The notes beneath the pieces were generated by a model that saw nothing but the letters and a program-made list of their open reading frames with translations, ran no database searches and was not told where the DNA came from. Of a stretch of 64,000 bases of DNA, positions 13,701 to 27,600 are shown piece after piece (the stretch's first letter is position 1; every line of letters starts with the position of its first letter). Source of the DNA: Lethocerus indicus. Taxonomy: Eukaryota > Arthropoda > Insecta > Hemiptera > Belostomatidae. The position numbers were made by a program, and so were the translations under genes. The stretch lies in NCBI GenBank assembly GCA_019843655.1, contig JACDQD010000005.1:7405575-7469574 (forward strand). Reading direction: 5' to 3'.

Positions 13701-15170
13701 ATGTCTTGTTTTCCTAATATGTTAGTTTTATGAAACGATACGAAATACAACCCGCGGATTACGTGTTTATTTTTTAGTAGTTAATAATCTCGTTTGCACC
13801 TTAGGGATAGTGTGAATCGTGAGTTGAGCAGCTTCCTGAGTGAATGTACAGGAGTGAACATACTTGGGTTACTTTCACTTGCAGGGATTAACTTGCCGCC
13901 AAGGCTTTTATTTCATATAGATTTAATTCCCGCGTAACTTCTAAGAGAGGCAGCAAGGAAGGATTATAAAGCCGCACTGATTATAACCCTGAAAGGTTTT
14001 CTCGGAAAACGTGCCCAATATTTAATCATCATGAGGTGAAATAAATTTATAAAAACTCAAATTAAACGCATTCTGTGACCAGAGAAATGAACTGCGGTTC
14101 GAGTACAGCGCGGTAGTCTGTTCCTGAACGGCTGCTTACCGCGACAAGTGCATATACAAGACAATGCGCCGAAATTCGTAGGAAGATAGGCGAACAAGAG
14201 TATGAACCGAAGCGTGCACTGTTCAGACTTACTAATTAATGACTCCCATAACGATATTCCGCAGTTTAAAATAACAAAGCGATGACAATATTATTAGAAA
14301 CTTTTCGAGGACTCGAAGCGTCCGACCGTGAAGCAAGTCCTCCGACCGTAAAAATTATATACCATGAAAAGCGACCCCCACCTGAATTTTCAGCTCCGAA
14401 CGGAAAGAAAATTAAATATGAAGATCAGAACGCAATATCGACCACCCAACTGGCAGTTTGTTCCAGGCACAACGTTAGGCCTGTTCGCAATAAACCGAAT
14501 AATACGTAATCGGAAAAGGAGCGGTGAGGGGATTGAATTCGAGAGGTTAGAAAGGAGGAAAAGCCGGTCAACCCTTTCGCCCGCCATTCTCCTGTAAATC
14601 GTATAGTTTCCTAAACGTCCAATTTCATCACCAGTTTGTCTGCGTGGTCTTAGATTGTAGAGTATCTTCACCCTCTCTTATCGAAATACGAGAATCTACA
14701 AATTCCTTTTTCCTTTCTATTAATGTCATTATAAAAGCGTAGGCTTCTCACGAAGAAATGTTCCCGAAGAGAATGTGAAAGTTGCGTGACGAATACTAAA
14801 ATCGATTGTGTGCCATATTACAGTGTTAATAAATATATAAACCTAAACCCTGAATTAAGTAGAGGACGCTAGAAGAATAATGTAAACACAATGTTTAACA
14901 TTAAAACATAATGAAGAAAAAATAGAACGGGTTTCAAATATAATATTGCATCTTACATAAAATCTGCTTTCTTAAATTAACGAAAAAATGCAGGCGTTTC
15001 GATGCCTGCCCTTCAGTAATTTGTGATTGTCGGCATAATTTTGTTGTATGAGATATTATACATAGTAAATATTTTATTAAAGACCCTTAATAATTAATTC
15101 AGTTCTGATTAGTTTTGCTCAAGTTGTGACACAGACTTTTTTATGTTAGTCTGGTGTGTCTTACGCTTAC

Positions 15171-15190
15171 AGAGAGAGAGAGAGAAAGGG
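15171..15190 (+). repeat. (GA)n microsatellite
   Basis: Short GA run, one of several purine tracts spaced through the desert. Confidence 0.85.
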
Positions 15191-15640
15191 AACGACAGAG
15201 TGAAAATTTCTACGAATGTGTATATCTTCTGATTAAACAAAGGATGCGTGCAGAATACAAAAAATTCTATGCCGAATCGAGGCCGGAATTAAAAGCGGTG
15301 GCGACGGTGGCCCAATCAGGGTGGAAGCTAGTTAGGGCCGGCCGAACAGACCCCCTTCCTAACCGCTTTAAGTAGACTTTCATGTCCTCGCCCTCCTCTT
15401 GATTGGGAACGCAAAAAAAAAACTCAAACCTCCTCTCCGTTCCCCGATACACAATACTCCGCGGGCGTGTGCGATCCGTTTAATTGGTACTGTTTTATAA
15501 TTAATAGGGACACGCTATCGATCGTGCACATTTGACCAGGGTACAATGACCGCAAAACATTTTATAACATGTTCATCAGTTGACGCATATCACACCCTTT
15601 GTCCTACCGCACAAGTTAGTCAACATAGTAACCATCTTGG

Positions 15641-15666
15641 TTTACTCTTCGGGTTTACTCTTCGGG
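15641..15666. repeat. 13-bp tandem duplication
   Basis: tttactcttcggg occurs twice exactly, head to tail. Confidence 0.9.
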
Positions 15667-17804
15667 CGCAAGACTAATCTTTGTATGTTAATCGCTGATA
15701 AGGCCCAACGGGGTGATATGTAAAAATATAATAATGGGCCACAAAGCATCCGTGTATGTTCCATGGAGGAAGGGATTTTACGAGCGGAATGAGAAAATTA
15801 GATTGTTGATTGAATGACCCTTAAAACATTCTTCGTGCCGTTGTCAATAGAAACAAATAAAGTGGGTTCCAACTCTTGTACTGCAAACGATCAGTTATTT
15901 AAACTTCGAAAGAAATTATTAGAAATAATTACGCCAAATTTTCCTTAACTACAAATATAAATTGATTAAGGAAGAGTAGAGTCCACAAAATGCACTGTAC
16001 TCATTAGAATTCAGTCAAGGTATGTTGTCAACACGTTGGCTGCGATCATCTTTTTTAGCACCTACATCATTATATTGAATTAAAACTCCACAATTGGGCT
16101 TAGACGTGTTGTAATTTAACGCATCTTACATATCATACTCGGATTTCACATATCCCCGTTTATGCTAAGGAGCGGTGTAAATAAATCGGCTTCGGAATAA
16201 CCTGTAGAAGTAAAACTACTTCTCTCAACCGGTATTAAAAGTCACGTAGCGCCTTTCACCCTCCTTTGGAACCGGGCTGCGAATTTTTATCCCCGACATC
16301 TCGCTTTAAGCCGCCCCCAAAACAGAAACTACAAATGCATTACACGACCGTTTAAAGCGTTACAGGAAAAAAGCAACAGAGGTAAAAAGCGAGATACACA
16401 GAAAGCCCGGGCTAGTTTTAATTAAGCCAAAAGTACCAGTGCACAGTAGCACTTACAATGAATCACGACGCACTTAGCTACAAGCCCTAATGCAATAATC
16501 CAACCTGTTCGAACTGTTAATATCATTCTACAGAGAAAATTACAGAAATAATATCTTTTTTTTCACAGAAATTCTCAAATTACGGTCAAGGTAAACCTCA
16601 GTTGGAACATTCAATTAGGGAACGTCGGGTTCAGGAAAAATGAAAATTAAATTATTTACGGATCACTGCACGCTTCATTTTTTTGAAGTGAAATTAAAAT
16701 TGATGTAATATAAAAAGGGCGTTATTAATGTTAAACTGAAGTTTGTTGTGTTAACTAGATTCTATCAATAATACGAGGAAATAATTAAATCGCAATATCT
16801 GAATCTGAAGGCAAACTAAGTAACATCGTGACGCAAGTGACTGAACTTAGAAAGCAATGAGGAAACAATATTCTATCGATGACACAGTACTTAAAACTGT
16901 TAACAATCAAGAGACATTAACCCTTCAGGGATTCCAGCGACTGCAGAAAACAACTTCGCCAATTATATACGACCGCTTGCCTCATCATACTCCACGGCAA
17001 GAAACTCGTCAGTTCATTTTTTCACATGCTACGTAATCAGACAGACTAACTTCGAGATAAAATTATGAATCATTACTTCTTCTATGACTAACCTTTAAGA
17101 TGCAACGAATTTGCAACCAATTCCATTGGAATTATAATTGAAATTTTATAATATGTATATTTCAATATTTATTGTAATTCAGTATTTATTTTCGTGTGTA
17201 TCTTTTCTTATATACAGCAAATAATGTTTTATTAATTATTGGTTTATTTATTGTTGTTATAATAGTTTTTGTGAAAAATTATGTGTAAGTATTACTTATA
17301 ATTAGTTTTAAAATTATATTATTTTATGTTCCGTTTTTGTCTTTCGTGCATTTGTTTCAGCCGATATTTACGTTCAGGACACAATTTATATTTATGTTCT
17401 TTTGCCACAGTATACAAGAATCAACTAAAATGTCTTACTATTGTAAATTTTATATTCACGATTTAATGAATCCCCAGCAATTTACCGGGGTTTTAAAATG
17501 TTACCTAATTACCGGTAATAGAAAAAGTCGATAAATTTGTAATCGATAACTGCAAACACTGGCGATATTCTGAGAAACATAATTTAGCTTTCAATGAAGG
17601 GTTTTCAAGGTATCCGAAATTATTTGCTTAATTATAATGTATAGTGATTGCACGCACACGTCCCTAGCGAGTGGGGAAAACGTTTATTTCAACGCGGTCC
17701 TAATAGGCGTGCCGACAGCGGGACGGGGGCGTCCTTCGGACGGACACGTCGTGTCCCCTCTTCTTTTCCACACTTATTTGCGATGTGCGTCTCCCGGAGA
17801 GAAT

Positions 17805-17822
17805 GTTAATGTTAATGTTAAT
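17805..17822. repeat. (GTTAAT)3
   Basis: Three exact hexamer units inside a GC-rich pocket. Confidence 0.9.
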
Positions 17823-18660
17823 GGCGTGATGCAAGAAACCCGAAGCCGAGTCACGCTCGGCATTCCCGGGGTGGGGAGGGGAACGGACTTAGCTCGGGGT
17901 CGGCAATCCGCGGATTACTCCCCCCCGCCGCTCCTCCGAGTCCTCCTTTCAGACTGCCCGTTGGACCTCGCATCCAGGGGAAAAAACCCGGGACGTTTCT
18001 TCGTTCCCACCCGAACATTAGTGACATCATGCACGCTCAATTAAACACCGCCGGACCTCCAACGGAAATAATTGAATGGTTACTTCTTCACGAGCACCCC
18101 CCCCCCTCACCAGCAGGAGATTTTACAAGAAACAGTAAACATTTAAGCATTCCTTTGACTTCTCCGGAACATTAGCGTGCAGTTAAACGGTGACATTTTA
18201 AACCGGCTGACGGTCAGGAAGGCGTCCCTCGAGAAATAAATGTATAACATTTACCGTAACATAGAAAAAAGCATATATACGATTATTATTCTCCCGAACA
18301 TTTTTAAATATAAATAGTTTCAATACTTTAATAATTATGTTCGTAACCAGAGAGCACACTGTATTGAGTAAGTTGTTAAAAAGTAAAATTGAAAATCGGT
18401 TTATCCCGTCGGCCTATGTTTGTTTTATACCGTCCCGTATACAGCGCCAGTCTAAAGTGAGGTAGCTGGGGAGGTGGAGCGAGCGGTACTAAATTACCGG
18501 GCACGTGTCCTGTGCCACCCCCCCCCGCGCACCGAATGGAAACCGTATAGCGTTATAAACGTTTAAATATGGCGCCGGTGCTAGCCCTCGGTCCCGCTCG
18601 ACGAGCTCTGCGATATTTATACGGTCCTCTGGCGGCGGATACAAAAAGATAAGCGAGAGC

Positions 18661-18691
18661 GAGAGAGAGAGAGAAAGAGAGAGGGAGAGAA
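18661..18691 (+). repeat. (GA)n microsatellite
   Basis: Thirty-one bases of pure purine, mainly GA units. Encoded Ser-Leu repeats on the opposite strand are artefacts of this tract. Confidence 0.9.
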
Positions 18692-21600
18692 ACAAAGAAT
18701 AAAAGAGAAATAAACGAGACAGGGCAGCGTTTTAACACGCTCGGCCCCATCCGACAAGCATATTATCTGAGAAAAGTGTCCCTCTAATGCGCTCCAACTC
18801 GTCGTCCCGGCCCTTTTGTGCCTAAGGGCTCTGTCAATACGGGGGGAAACGTGGCGGCCCATATTTATATACCGTAGCTGAAGTAATGGACCCATTCTAC
18901 TGTTACAGGTGCATGTAGCGGCCTCTACTGAAGATGTGTGACTTCACATTCAAACAATTTAAGTATATTATCGCTTAGTGCGCACGTCGGTTATCCATTA
19001 CCTCAGGTTTTCCAGCCTTGCCATTATACTGTGATAAGCAGTGTAGCATTAAGGATTTAACTGCGCAGCAAGTTCCAGAAGTATGCACATAGTTACCAAA
19101 GAGATAACTTCCGGCTTAAAACGACTGGATTTAATGGAAGCAATTACAACAACCCGAAATGCGGATTTCAGAAATATAGTTAAGCGTCGGGCCTCATTAT
19201 AACACGAAAAATTACATTTCATGACTACGCATAATTCGTAGAACATAGGAAGATAATAATTTTCTGCCATTAAATTTTAAATTATATTTAACCGACATTA
19301 AAACGTACAAGTATAACCTCCTATAAGTGCCAAATGAGGCCTCTAAAAATATAAATCACTATAATTTGCGAATTAAAATGTGCCACAAGTAATATCAAAC
19401 AGATCCTATTACGCTAAATACGTTTTCTAAATTATGTATGAGAATATACAAAAGGTACCAACACGATGTATGCTAAAATGAAATTTATTTCTACACTATT
19501 ATTGATGACAGGAGAACCTTCACTGTAGACATCTAAAGTATATACAAGGGATGTGGGACTTAGCGGCTCAAATAAAAGTTGTTGAACATGTCCCACTCCT
19601 TACTAATTGATGAAAATTTATCGCCTGTTCGAGACTGGAAAACGGCCCCACAGAACAGCGGGCCGGCGACATGAGGAAACCCCGCCGAAATTGGCATCCC
19701 AATTCAAGCCACCACCGAGGCAGGGAACAACCTAAATAAATTAGGACGCTAATGCGGAAACAATGGCCCTAAAAGGGGCTGGCCCGGCCCCATCAACCCT
19801 TTGCCCGCAATTCACAGGCCGCGGGTACGTAGAACTTGGCAATAAAAATAGCGGCCTCACTCCTTCACTCGAACTTAAACCTAATATTCAACAGACCATT
19901 TCATAATTAACTCTTCCATGGAGTCCGTCAGCTGTACTCCCGACTGTGGCCGGCTAAAATAAAATATATTTCTTCTAAAATGTAAACTGCAGCGAAAACC
20001 AACGGCTGGGGCTTCCACATTTGTAACCACGAGACCTTGGACAAGCAAGGGGTTTGATATAGTTTGTAATATCAATACAACCAATCGAAGAAAAAAATGT
20101 CCCGGACTTCGATAGCGGGAAATGAAAGAATTGGAGAATTAAACGTGAGCAAGAAGTAGCGAATAAAACGGTGACGATAAATCGGGCGTAGAATAGATGG
20201 GCCCTCCTATTATTTTCTACGGCACGTTAGTAACGATCCGCAATTGTACTCCCTACAGTCACTTTATCACAAGAAGCGACTGCTCTTAATACGTTCGAGT
20301 ACTTCCGCCTGACCCAGAAAACTATTAGTGGGACAAAGTTAGGAACAAGAGACAGTAAGAGAAACAGAACTACATGGCGACCTTGCAATTTCCCTTCCTT
20401 ATTCTACTACCAGTAATGTTTATTCCAAGAAGACCTTATTCGCATTGAATTAAATATAAACTGTTTAGCGTTTAGTCATCTATTCAGCTGTGATCATCAA
20501 ATTATAGGACTGCTAATATTTGGTCTCCGAACGCTAGGGACAAGAATTACTACTTGCAATAATCATTGATTGACTTCTTACGGCTCGAAAATTTAATTAG
20601 TCACCAGCACCTATAATTTCTAAATTCAATGTATAATAATTGTTTAATTCAATTTCTTAATGGTTATTTAAATTTCAATAAGTTCATAAATAAACATTTA
20701 AACTGGTTAATTACATATGGTAGAAGGTATTTCGAGGGAATTTTCGAGGATGTCGATTGCTTAGTAAACTACACATAGCTAACGACTATACTTGAAGGAA
20801 ATATGTAGTCAATATTGCAAATACATTTTTTCTACAATAATAAACATTCTTTTTTTAATACCATCATAAGTAGGGTCAAAATTAATTTTATAGGAATATA
20901 AATGTTGGCATACATTTGTAGGCATATACCGTCCAAATATCTTTTTCGCAAAATTTCATTAAGGATATTAATGGAGGTATCAGTCTTTGAACATTATTTT
21001 TACGGAACGGAGGGGACATTAAAAGGGGGAATTTACGTTTGAGTTAATGACTCCGATAAATTAACAAGGGGAGTACTTTTGAAGATAAGACGGCGGACCA
21101 ACTACTAAAGCAACTCCGACAGTCTTTTTCGAGGGGCAGCGCCCCCAACGGCCATTTTATGGAGGTTCGGTCCGCTCCATAAAATGTGATAAACTCAAAT
21201 GACCGCGGGAGATCGGCTCCGAATTTCCACATTTGGCGACTTGATTACCCGCACTAAATCCTTTCGGTTACGCTCTGCATTCAATCAGTATCGCATACGA
21301 CGACCGGACGAAACATTTAAGATCGGGTCTAATAAAATAAAATTAATAAAGAATAAAATTTAACGAGCGAGTTGGAAAAAGTACAGCAAGCGTACGAGTG
21401 CATGCGCCGTCATTCGCCATTTTGCAGTAATCAGCGACATGGAAAAGTCGAAAATACTCGGGAATATAAAATAAAATGTCAGGCCGGTCGTCAAATTTAT
21501 ACGACGTATGTAAAACCACAAGATTGAATACATAACAAAGCCAATTCTACAGTGTTTGTAGAAATCCTAACTAGGGTTTCTGAAAAATATCACAGCCTTT

Positions 21601-24600
21601 CGACTTGCACAAGAAAATATTCGGCCACCTGCACTTGTATCAAGGTGTATCGAAATTTGCACTGTTACACTACTGGCTCTAAGGAAAACAGAAGTATATC
21701 CGACGATTTACTGAAGACTAAATCTCCTCACATGGAAAATTAAACTCAGGGGATGCCCTGTTGTGTTCATGTTAAACATGGGGGTAGGAAAGTAATTACC
21801 TAAAAGGAGATTCTATAATCAGTTATACGTGTACAATTCACTTCATATACTGAAAATAAGCGGATTCGAATTCCTAACAACAAATGTACGTGTCACATGT
21901 AACGATATCAATGTGTTTAATTTTAGATTTAAGCAACTAAGACAAACTACGATCTTGTGTGAAAACGTTTCCAACTGGAATTTGGACAGTACACGGAGGA
22001 AAATCTCAATTAATAATTGATATCTTAGGAGAGTAACTTCTGAAGATCTTATGATCGAAGTTCAAATGACTGCGGTCAAAGCGACTTGTCAGATAGGCTT
22101 ATCTGCGGTTCATTGGATAAAATTACAGACGTCTAATGTTTGGACCTCCCTCTTGACCCTGCCATCTTAATATTGTATGACGCAGTCTGAGCAGTTCTAT
22201 TGGTTATATGGTAATTGACAGTTACAACGAAAACCCATAAAGAAAGTCGTAAATGGAGCTAAATTATCTAAGCTAAATAAGTCACCATCCACGAGTTTTT
22301 ATTTTTCAAAATTCTTTCGGAAGAATACATACTTTGCTTATATTTATTTCTAAATAAGATACAGTCTTCTACTGAGACAAGAGAGTTAGAATAAAAAATA
22401 ATGAACTGGGGGAGGGAAAATTCAAATTCATCTGGACTAATCTTAGTGTACAGACATCCAGGATTACTTTCGGAAATTCAAGGAAAAAAGGAGAAGAGCA
22501 AAGAGGGTTAGTCAACAAACGTATCCAGCCGAATCGAGAAAGGAAACCTAAGGTTTGATTAAGCGAACGGAGTTTATAGACTGGTGTGACCTTTGGCCCT
22601 TGGCATTACCACCGGATCTATTAGGCTGAGCCTTCTCAACTCAATCTAACCCACATCTACAGTGTATTACCCCCACGGGGAATAAACTTTCCCCGTGGGT
22701 TGGTTTTCTAGGTTCGAATCTATAGCCCTTCAATAACAGTTTCTGTCTGAATTATGTCAATGTGGACATCAGGAGTTTAATGGAAAACTCAGTAGAGATT
22801 TATTTTAATTTGTTGGTTTCTATGTTAAACAAAGTCATCTCTGCACAGGTTATATGGGAAATGTAGGAAAACAGTGCATCCTAAGAAAATCTATATATTC
22901 TATTTTCCCTAGATTACATTTCAACTATCGGAAATTCGTGGTAATTAGAAATAAGGATGTATAAATCAATAAATAACATGACAGATAACCGAAAGGGTAT
23001 TTCTGAGTTACGCATACGAGTGATTAAGCACAATAGGTAATCGGTGAGTTTTGCATGTATAATATGCATTGGGACATAAATATGTATAATATTAAGTAAA
23101 TGTAACAGAATTTATGAAATTGTATTATTACTAGTACAACATATAAGTCATATATGTTTATATGTAAACGCTGACCGGTAAATATTTCTTCTCAATAACC
23201 ACAGAAACTTATGTACTCTGGGATAAACATGTTCACACGAGTACAAAACACTCAGAAATTTATGCTCAAATAGATTTTCAGAAGGTGTGTTACGATGCGT
23301 TGACTTCAAAAAATAAAATGTCAAGTCTACCCACCATTACGCGACTGAATTTATGCTGGTCGCTCGAACCATTACGCTCCTGTCACATTAATTTTCCCGA
23401 AGCGATAGAGTACCAAGCCTTTTAGGGTTTTCCACACGTTCTTCCTGTTTAGCTGTTCTATATTAACACATGTATACCTAATTTATATTTTTGACCAGGG
23501 GCCACTGGTAAAACCACATGACCAGATATTCTTTGAATGTCTTACTTATGATGGCAGTATACCCAACTACCCAAGAAGAATAAACTAAATCTAGAACATA
23601 AATGATTTGCGAATACCCTTAGGGGGACTAGTTTTACCCGATGGGATAGTACTTTATTCGGGCCTTGGTATGAGGGGTGAACTGGAGGGTAGGTGGGTTA
23701 ATACCGGAAAGTGGTGGTGCCACAGATGTGAGTGAGACTCAAGGGCTGTCCGAACCCACCTAATATCGCTCTCATCCCTTCCCTTACTCTCCCTTCTACC
23801 CGTCCACTCTAATTTAATAATTTAGATCGAAAAAACCGTTCAAAGAACCAGGGGTTGTCGACCCCTGAGAGGCCAGCAGGAGATCTCTCACTTACTTCCT
23901 TAAAACACTTACGTCCTTTTTTTATCTTGCAAAAAGCCTCCCTCCATTAGACTGCCCGTCTCCTTCCCTAGCCCGACTCCACCTCTAATTCATGGAAAAA
24001 AAACTACGAATCTCCCGCTCGTTACGTAGATTTTCCTCCTTTCTCGGATAAAAGCGTCAGAAACGTCGAGCGAATGTCCCCGCGACGGACGCCTCAAAAT
24101 ACGTTCCCTCCGAGGGAGACATCTTCTCAAAAATATCCGTCTGTCAACTACCAGGGTAGAGGAATTATTACGACCCGCTTTCTGTCAAAGTCGTCCCAGG
24201 AAAAGCGACATTATATCTCGCTGAAATCCGCTGGAAAACTCGTACACTTCCCTGCCGTCAAAATATTCGCTTGTATCGACTAAAACATAAATGTTAACGT
24301 CTTGAACATTATTATTTGATTACAGTGTATATATACATATATAACCGACACATTACCAGAGCAACTAAGGGTAGGCAGGGCTTCATCGGTAGCTTAAATT
24401 ATGTAAGATGGGAGAGAAGACCAATTCAATGTTGGTTAAGACAGAATAAGACAAAATAATATTAATAAAACAAAATCGTAACTATAAGATTGAGGAATTA
24501 CGTTTTAATTCGGGTTATGATATTTTAAGACGAAAAGTTCATGTTAATCAATCTCCCCTCTTTAATAAGTAAACACAGGCCTTAATTGGCGCGTTCCTAA

Positions 24601-27600
24601 GCCATTCACCCGATTTGCGAGAGTTAAAGATTTCAAAACCTCAACACCTTATTTATCACAAAGCTCCGACCAATAGTAACGCTTTCTTAATAAATAAAAA
24701 TATTTAAACGGTATCCCGTATTATGCGTATCCTAGGGGACTTCAGTGTCCTTTACCTTGGGAAGTTATAGAACAATTCTTGAACCGATAAAATATTAATC
24801 CGGTTAATAATCCCCGCCCCCGCCCACCAGTCTTCCAAGATGTAAATAGCTAAGGTCGGACCCCGGGTAAGGAGCTATATTGAGTTATATTCTTAGCAAA
24901 GTTGGGCCATGAATAGTTTATCAGGTCAAAATTGTTAGCTGCCAACCCAACTTGTTTGAAACTCGACTCCCCACCAAGCCGCCAGCCCGCACTGAGTCGT
25001 AAATTGGGCTTCGAAGGGTGGGGGAGGCCTCAAGGAGGAATGCCTCCCTCACGCTCTGCTCATAACCCTACGTATAAATCACTCCTAGTTTAAGGAGAAG
25101 GGCAAGCTCCAAGTATCTAACATAATTCCCCGCGCAACGTAACAGCTTAATAATCCCAATTTTCGCCAAATCCGATAAATGAGGACATTAATAGCCGGTA
25201 TGTGCCGGGCTTATCACAACGCGAATGGCTGCCAGTTCTTTCACTGAATACACCTTACCCAGAAGACTCTATGCTCCCTTCAAACTGTAAATCAATGTAT
25301 TCGCTTATACAGAAAACCAGGTTGAAAGAGACGCCAACATAACGGAAGTAAGATTCTACATTGTAGTCTCGATACACGTGCCAATATAAATCCCGGAATA
25401 AACCCGTAGCAATAGTTTTATAGGGAAATTTAATATACGAAACCAAAGATGAGTGAATGAAATCAAATTAAGTCCTGGGATTTTTTGTTTTGTATTGCAA
25501 TTGTCCTGGTTATTAAATCAAATTTCAATACATTTTAAATTGTTATAAATTCCAATATTTTTTCTCCCTAACTTAATTTATATTAAGCTAGCAATCAGCT
25601 TCAAGGGCTGTGACGCGCTGAACCGGTGTGCTTATATCAAAAAAATATTGTAACAAATATCCTGTATATAGAAAACGAAATAACGATTTTTGTAAATTCT
25701 AAAATGCTAATATTTCTTGAGAAATTAATATATAAAGAAGGCCTGATGGTCTTTTATTACTTTTAGCGGGAAATTAAACTCAGTAATTCCATTCATAAAT
25801 CTAGTCGTGATAACAAAGGTTCCTACCCCTATTAATGGAACAGGGGGACCTCCTTCCACTCTTAGTTTAAAATGAGAATTTCAAATTGATTTGGAGCGAA
25901 TTAAATATCACATATGCCGCTTTCTGAAGTTCTTTTTAATCATCGCATGAATAATAAATAAGAGCTTATAACCCACGGAATATATAAGAGTATATAAGTT
26001 GGGCACTCGCGTGGAAACCATAACGGGGCCAGTTTGAGAAAAGAGGCGAACTAATTTAGGCATCTATTAAAAAAAAAAATTGCGTTAGAATATTCAACAG
26101 TCGTTGAATATTTAGCAATTCTTGCGACATCTGGCCCAGATTTCTTTATTTTCATATATTTTTAATTCGTTCCATGCTAATATTCTTCGTGTGAAGGCAT
26201 AATAAAATGGTAGGCCTATAGAATACAGCTCAGAGAGTGGGATGCCACTGTAATTCTAAGCGGGACCAATTTTCCCGGCGATCGAAGAAATCGGGATATC
26301 ATCTGAACAGCCGTTCAGTACGGGAAAACCTTCTACTTGGAAAACCATCCATTAAAAGTTTTATTTTTAAATACAGCTCCCATTTATATTTGTTTAATCA
26401 GAGCACTCAAACTGCAATTTAAAAAAAACCGACATATAAAGGCGCGACATTGTTCAAAAATGGGTCAAGAGAGTAAAAACGTATTACTGTTAAACAATAA
26501 GGTTTTAAACAAGAGATCTAACTATTGAGGATAACTAGAATAAAAATTATTTTCTGGGGTTCAATAAAAGAGCTGAATATGTTTGGAAACTAAATAAATA
26601 ATAGCACAGAACTTAATATAAGAATTAATACGTTAGTTCGAAATCTAAAAGTTTATGTCTGTTTATTGTGTCTTAATACTTTACACGGTAGTTCATTTGA
26701 CATTCACTCCTCGTCTGAAAATACGCCGATCCGATGAAATTCTATTTTCAACAATATCCGGCTTTATCCTCGGACTTCCTTTGCGAGAACTTGGAGTTCC
26801 CTTCGGGAGGTAACACATACAGCACATCTCATATTCAATGTGCATATCTGACATTTCTTCGTATCCCTGAACTGTTTTGACACGGTTCCCCGACGACAAA
26901 GATCTCGAATCCTGACACTAGCAAATCTTATAAGCATCTAAGAAATCACACAGATTCACTCGGTTCATAGTCTTCATAACGCTCTGTAAAACCCAATTAT
27001 TACCGCCATAATTAAACTTTGTAGGTTATCGTCGTTCTTTAAATTTAAATATGCTAAAATTTAGAGTCATGAGCCCTTCCAACTTAATCAGTAGACATTG
27101 GTAGCTGAAGGAAAACTTTTGTGCGACACTAACGAATCGAATTTCTGGTTCAATGAAATTGACACATTTCAGCGAGTTTAAGAGCGGTGAGGTTCGCATA
27201 TTTAATGAGAGCAGGTTAGGGGTAAGCAGTTAGTGAAGTTAAATTTTCCAATACGGAATCGAATTTCAATTGCAAATTTAAAAAAATACAGATAAATTTT
27301 GATTGGAGTCAATGACAACGAATATTAATGAAAGTCCGATAGACTGTCTTTATACTGTAAATGGTACTGTATCCTTCCAATGAAAGTAAAAATGCGACTA
27401 GAACTTCAAACGCAGAAACAGGGTTATGCCGCGAGAAGAAAAATTTAGTCAAATAAGATTTCAATTTCACCGGAATCCCATGCGACGCGAGGAATTGAAA
27501 CGCTGACCTAATTCTTCGTTGCGGACGAGGTGTGGAACGAGGAAAGTTCATTTCGGTTATCTCATAAATTACCGAAAATAATCCGAAAAATGAAAGGATC

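Larger units (their letters stand above)
9598..18654. other. Non-coding desert segment
   Basis: No exon recognised. It holds a pyrimidine tract at 10692-10750, repeated atatatagtgat at 10342-10375, a GA tract at 15171-15190, a 13-bp tandem at 15641-15666, three gttaat units at 17805-17822, and GC-rich CpG-dense pockets at about 12960-13180 and 17690-18050. Open frames of 124-135 codons at 10641-11046 (both strands) and 17637-18044 follow from GC-rich or pyrimidine-rich composition and lack family signatures. Confidence 0.6.

Noticed and set aside
17637..18044. 135-codon plus-strand frame
   Set aside because: It lies in a GC-rich pocket with a hexamer repeat, has no family motif, no convincing flanking splice sites and random-looking residue content.
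22711..22722. B-box-like motif as evidence of a tRNA gene
   Set aside because: No A-box, anticodon arm or acceptor stem; the T-arm stem does not pair.
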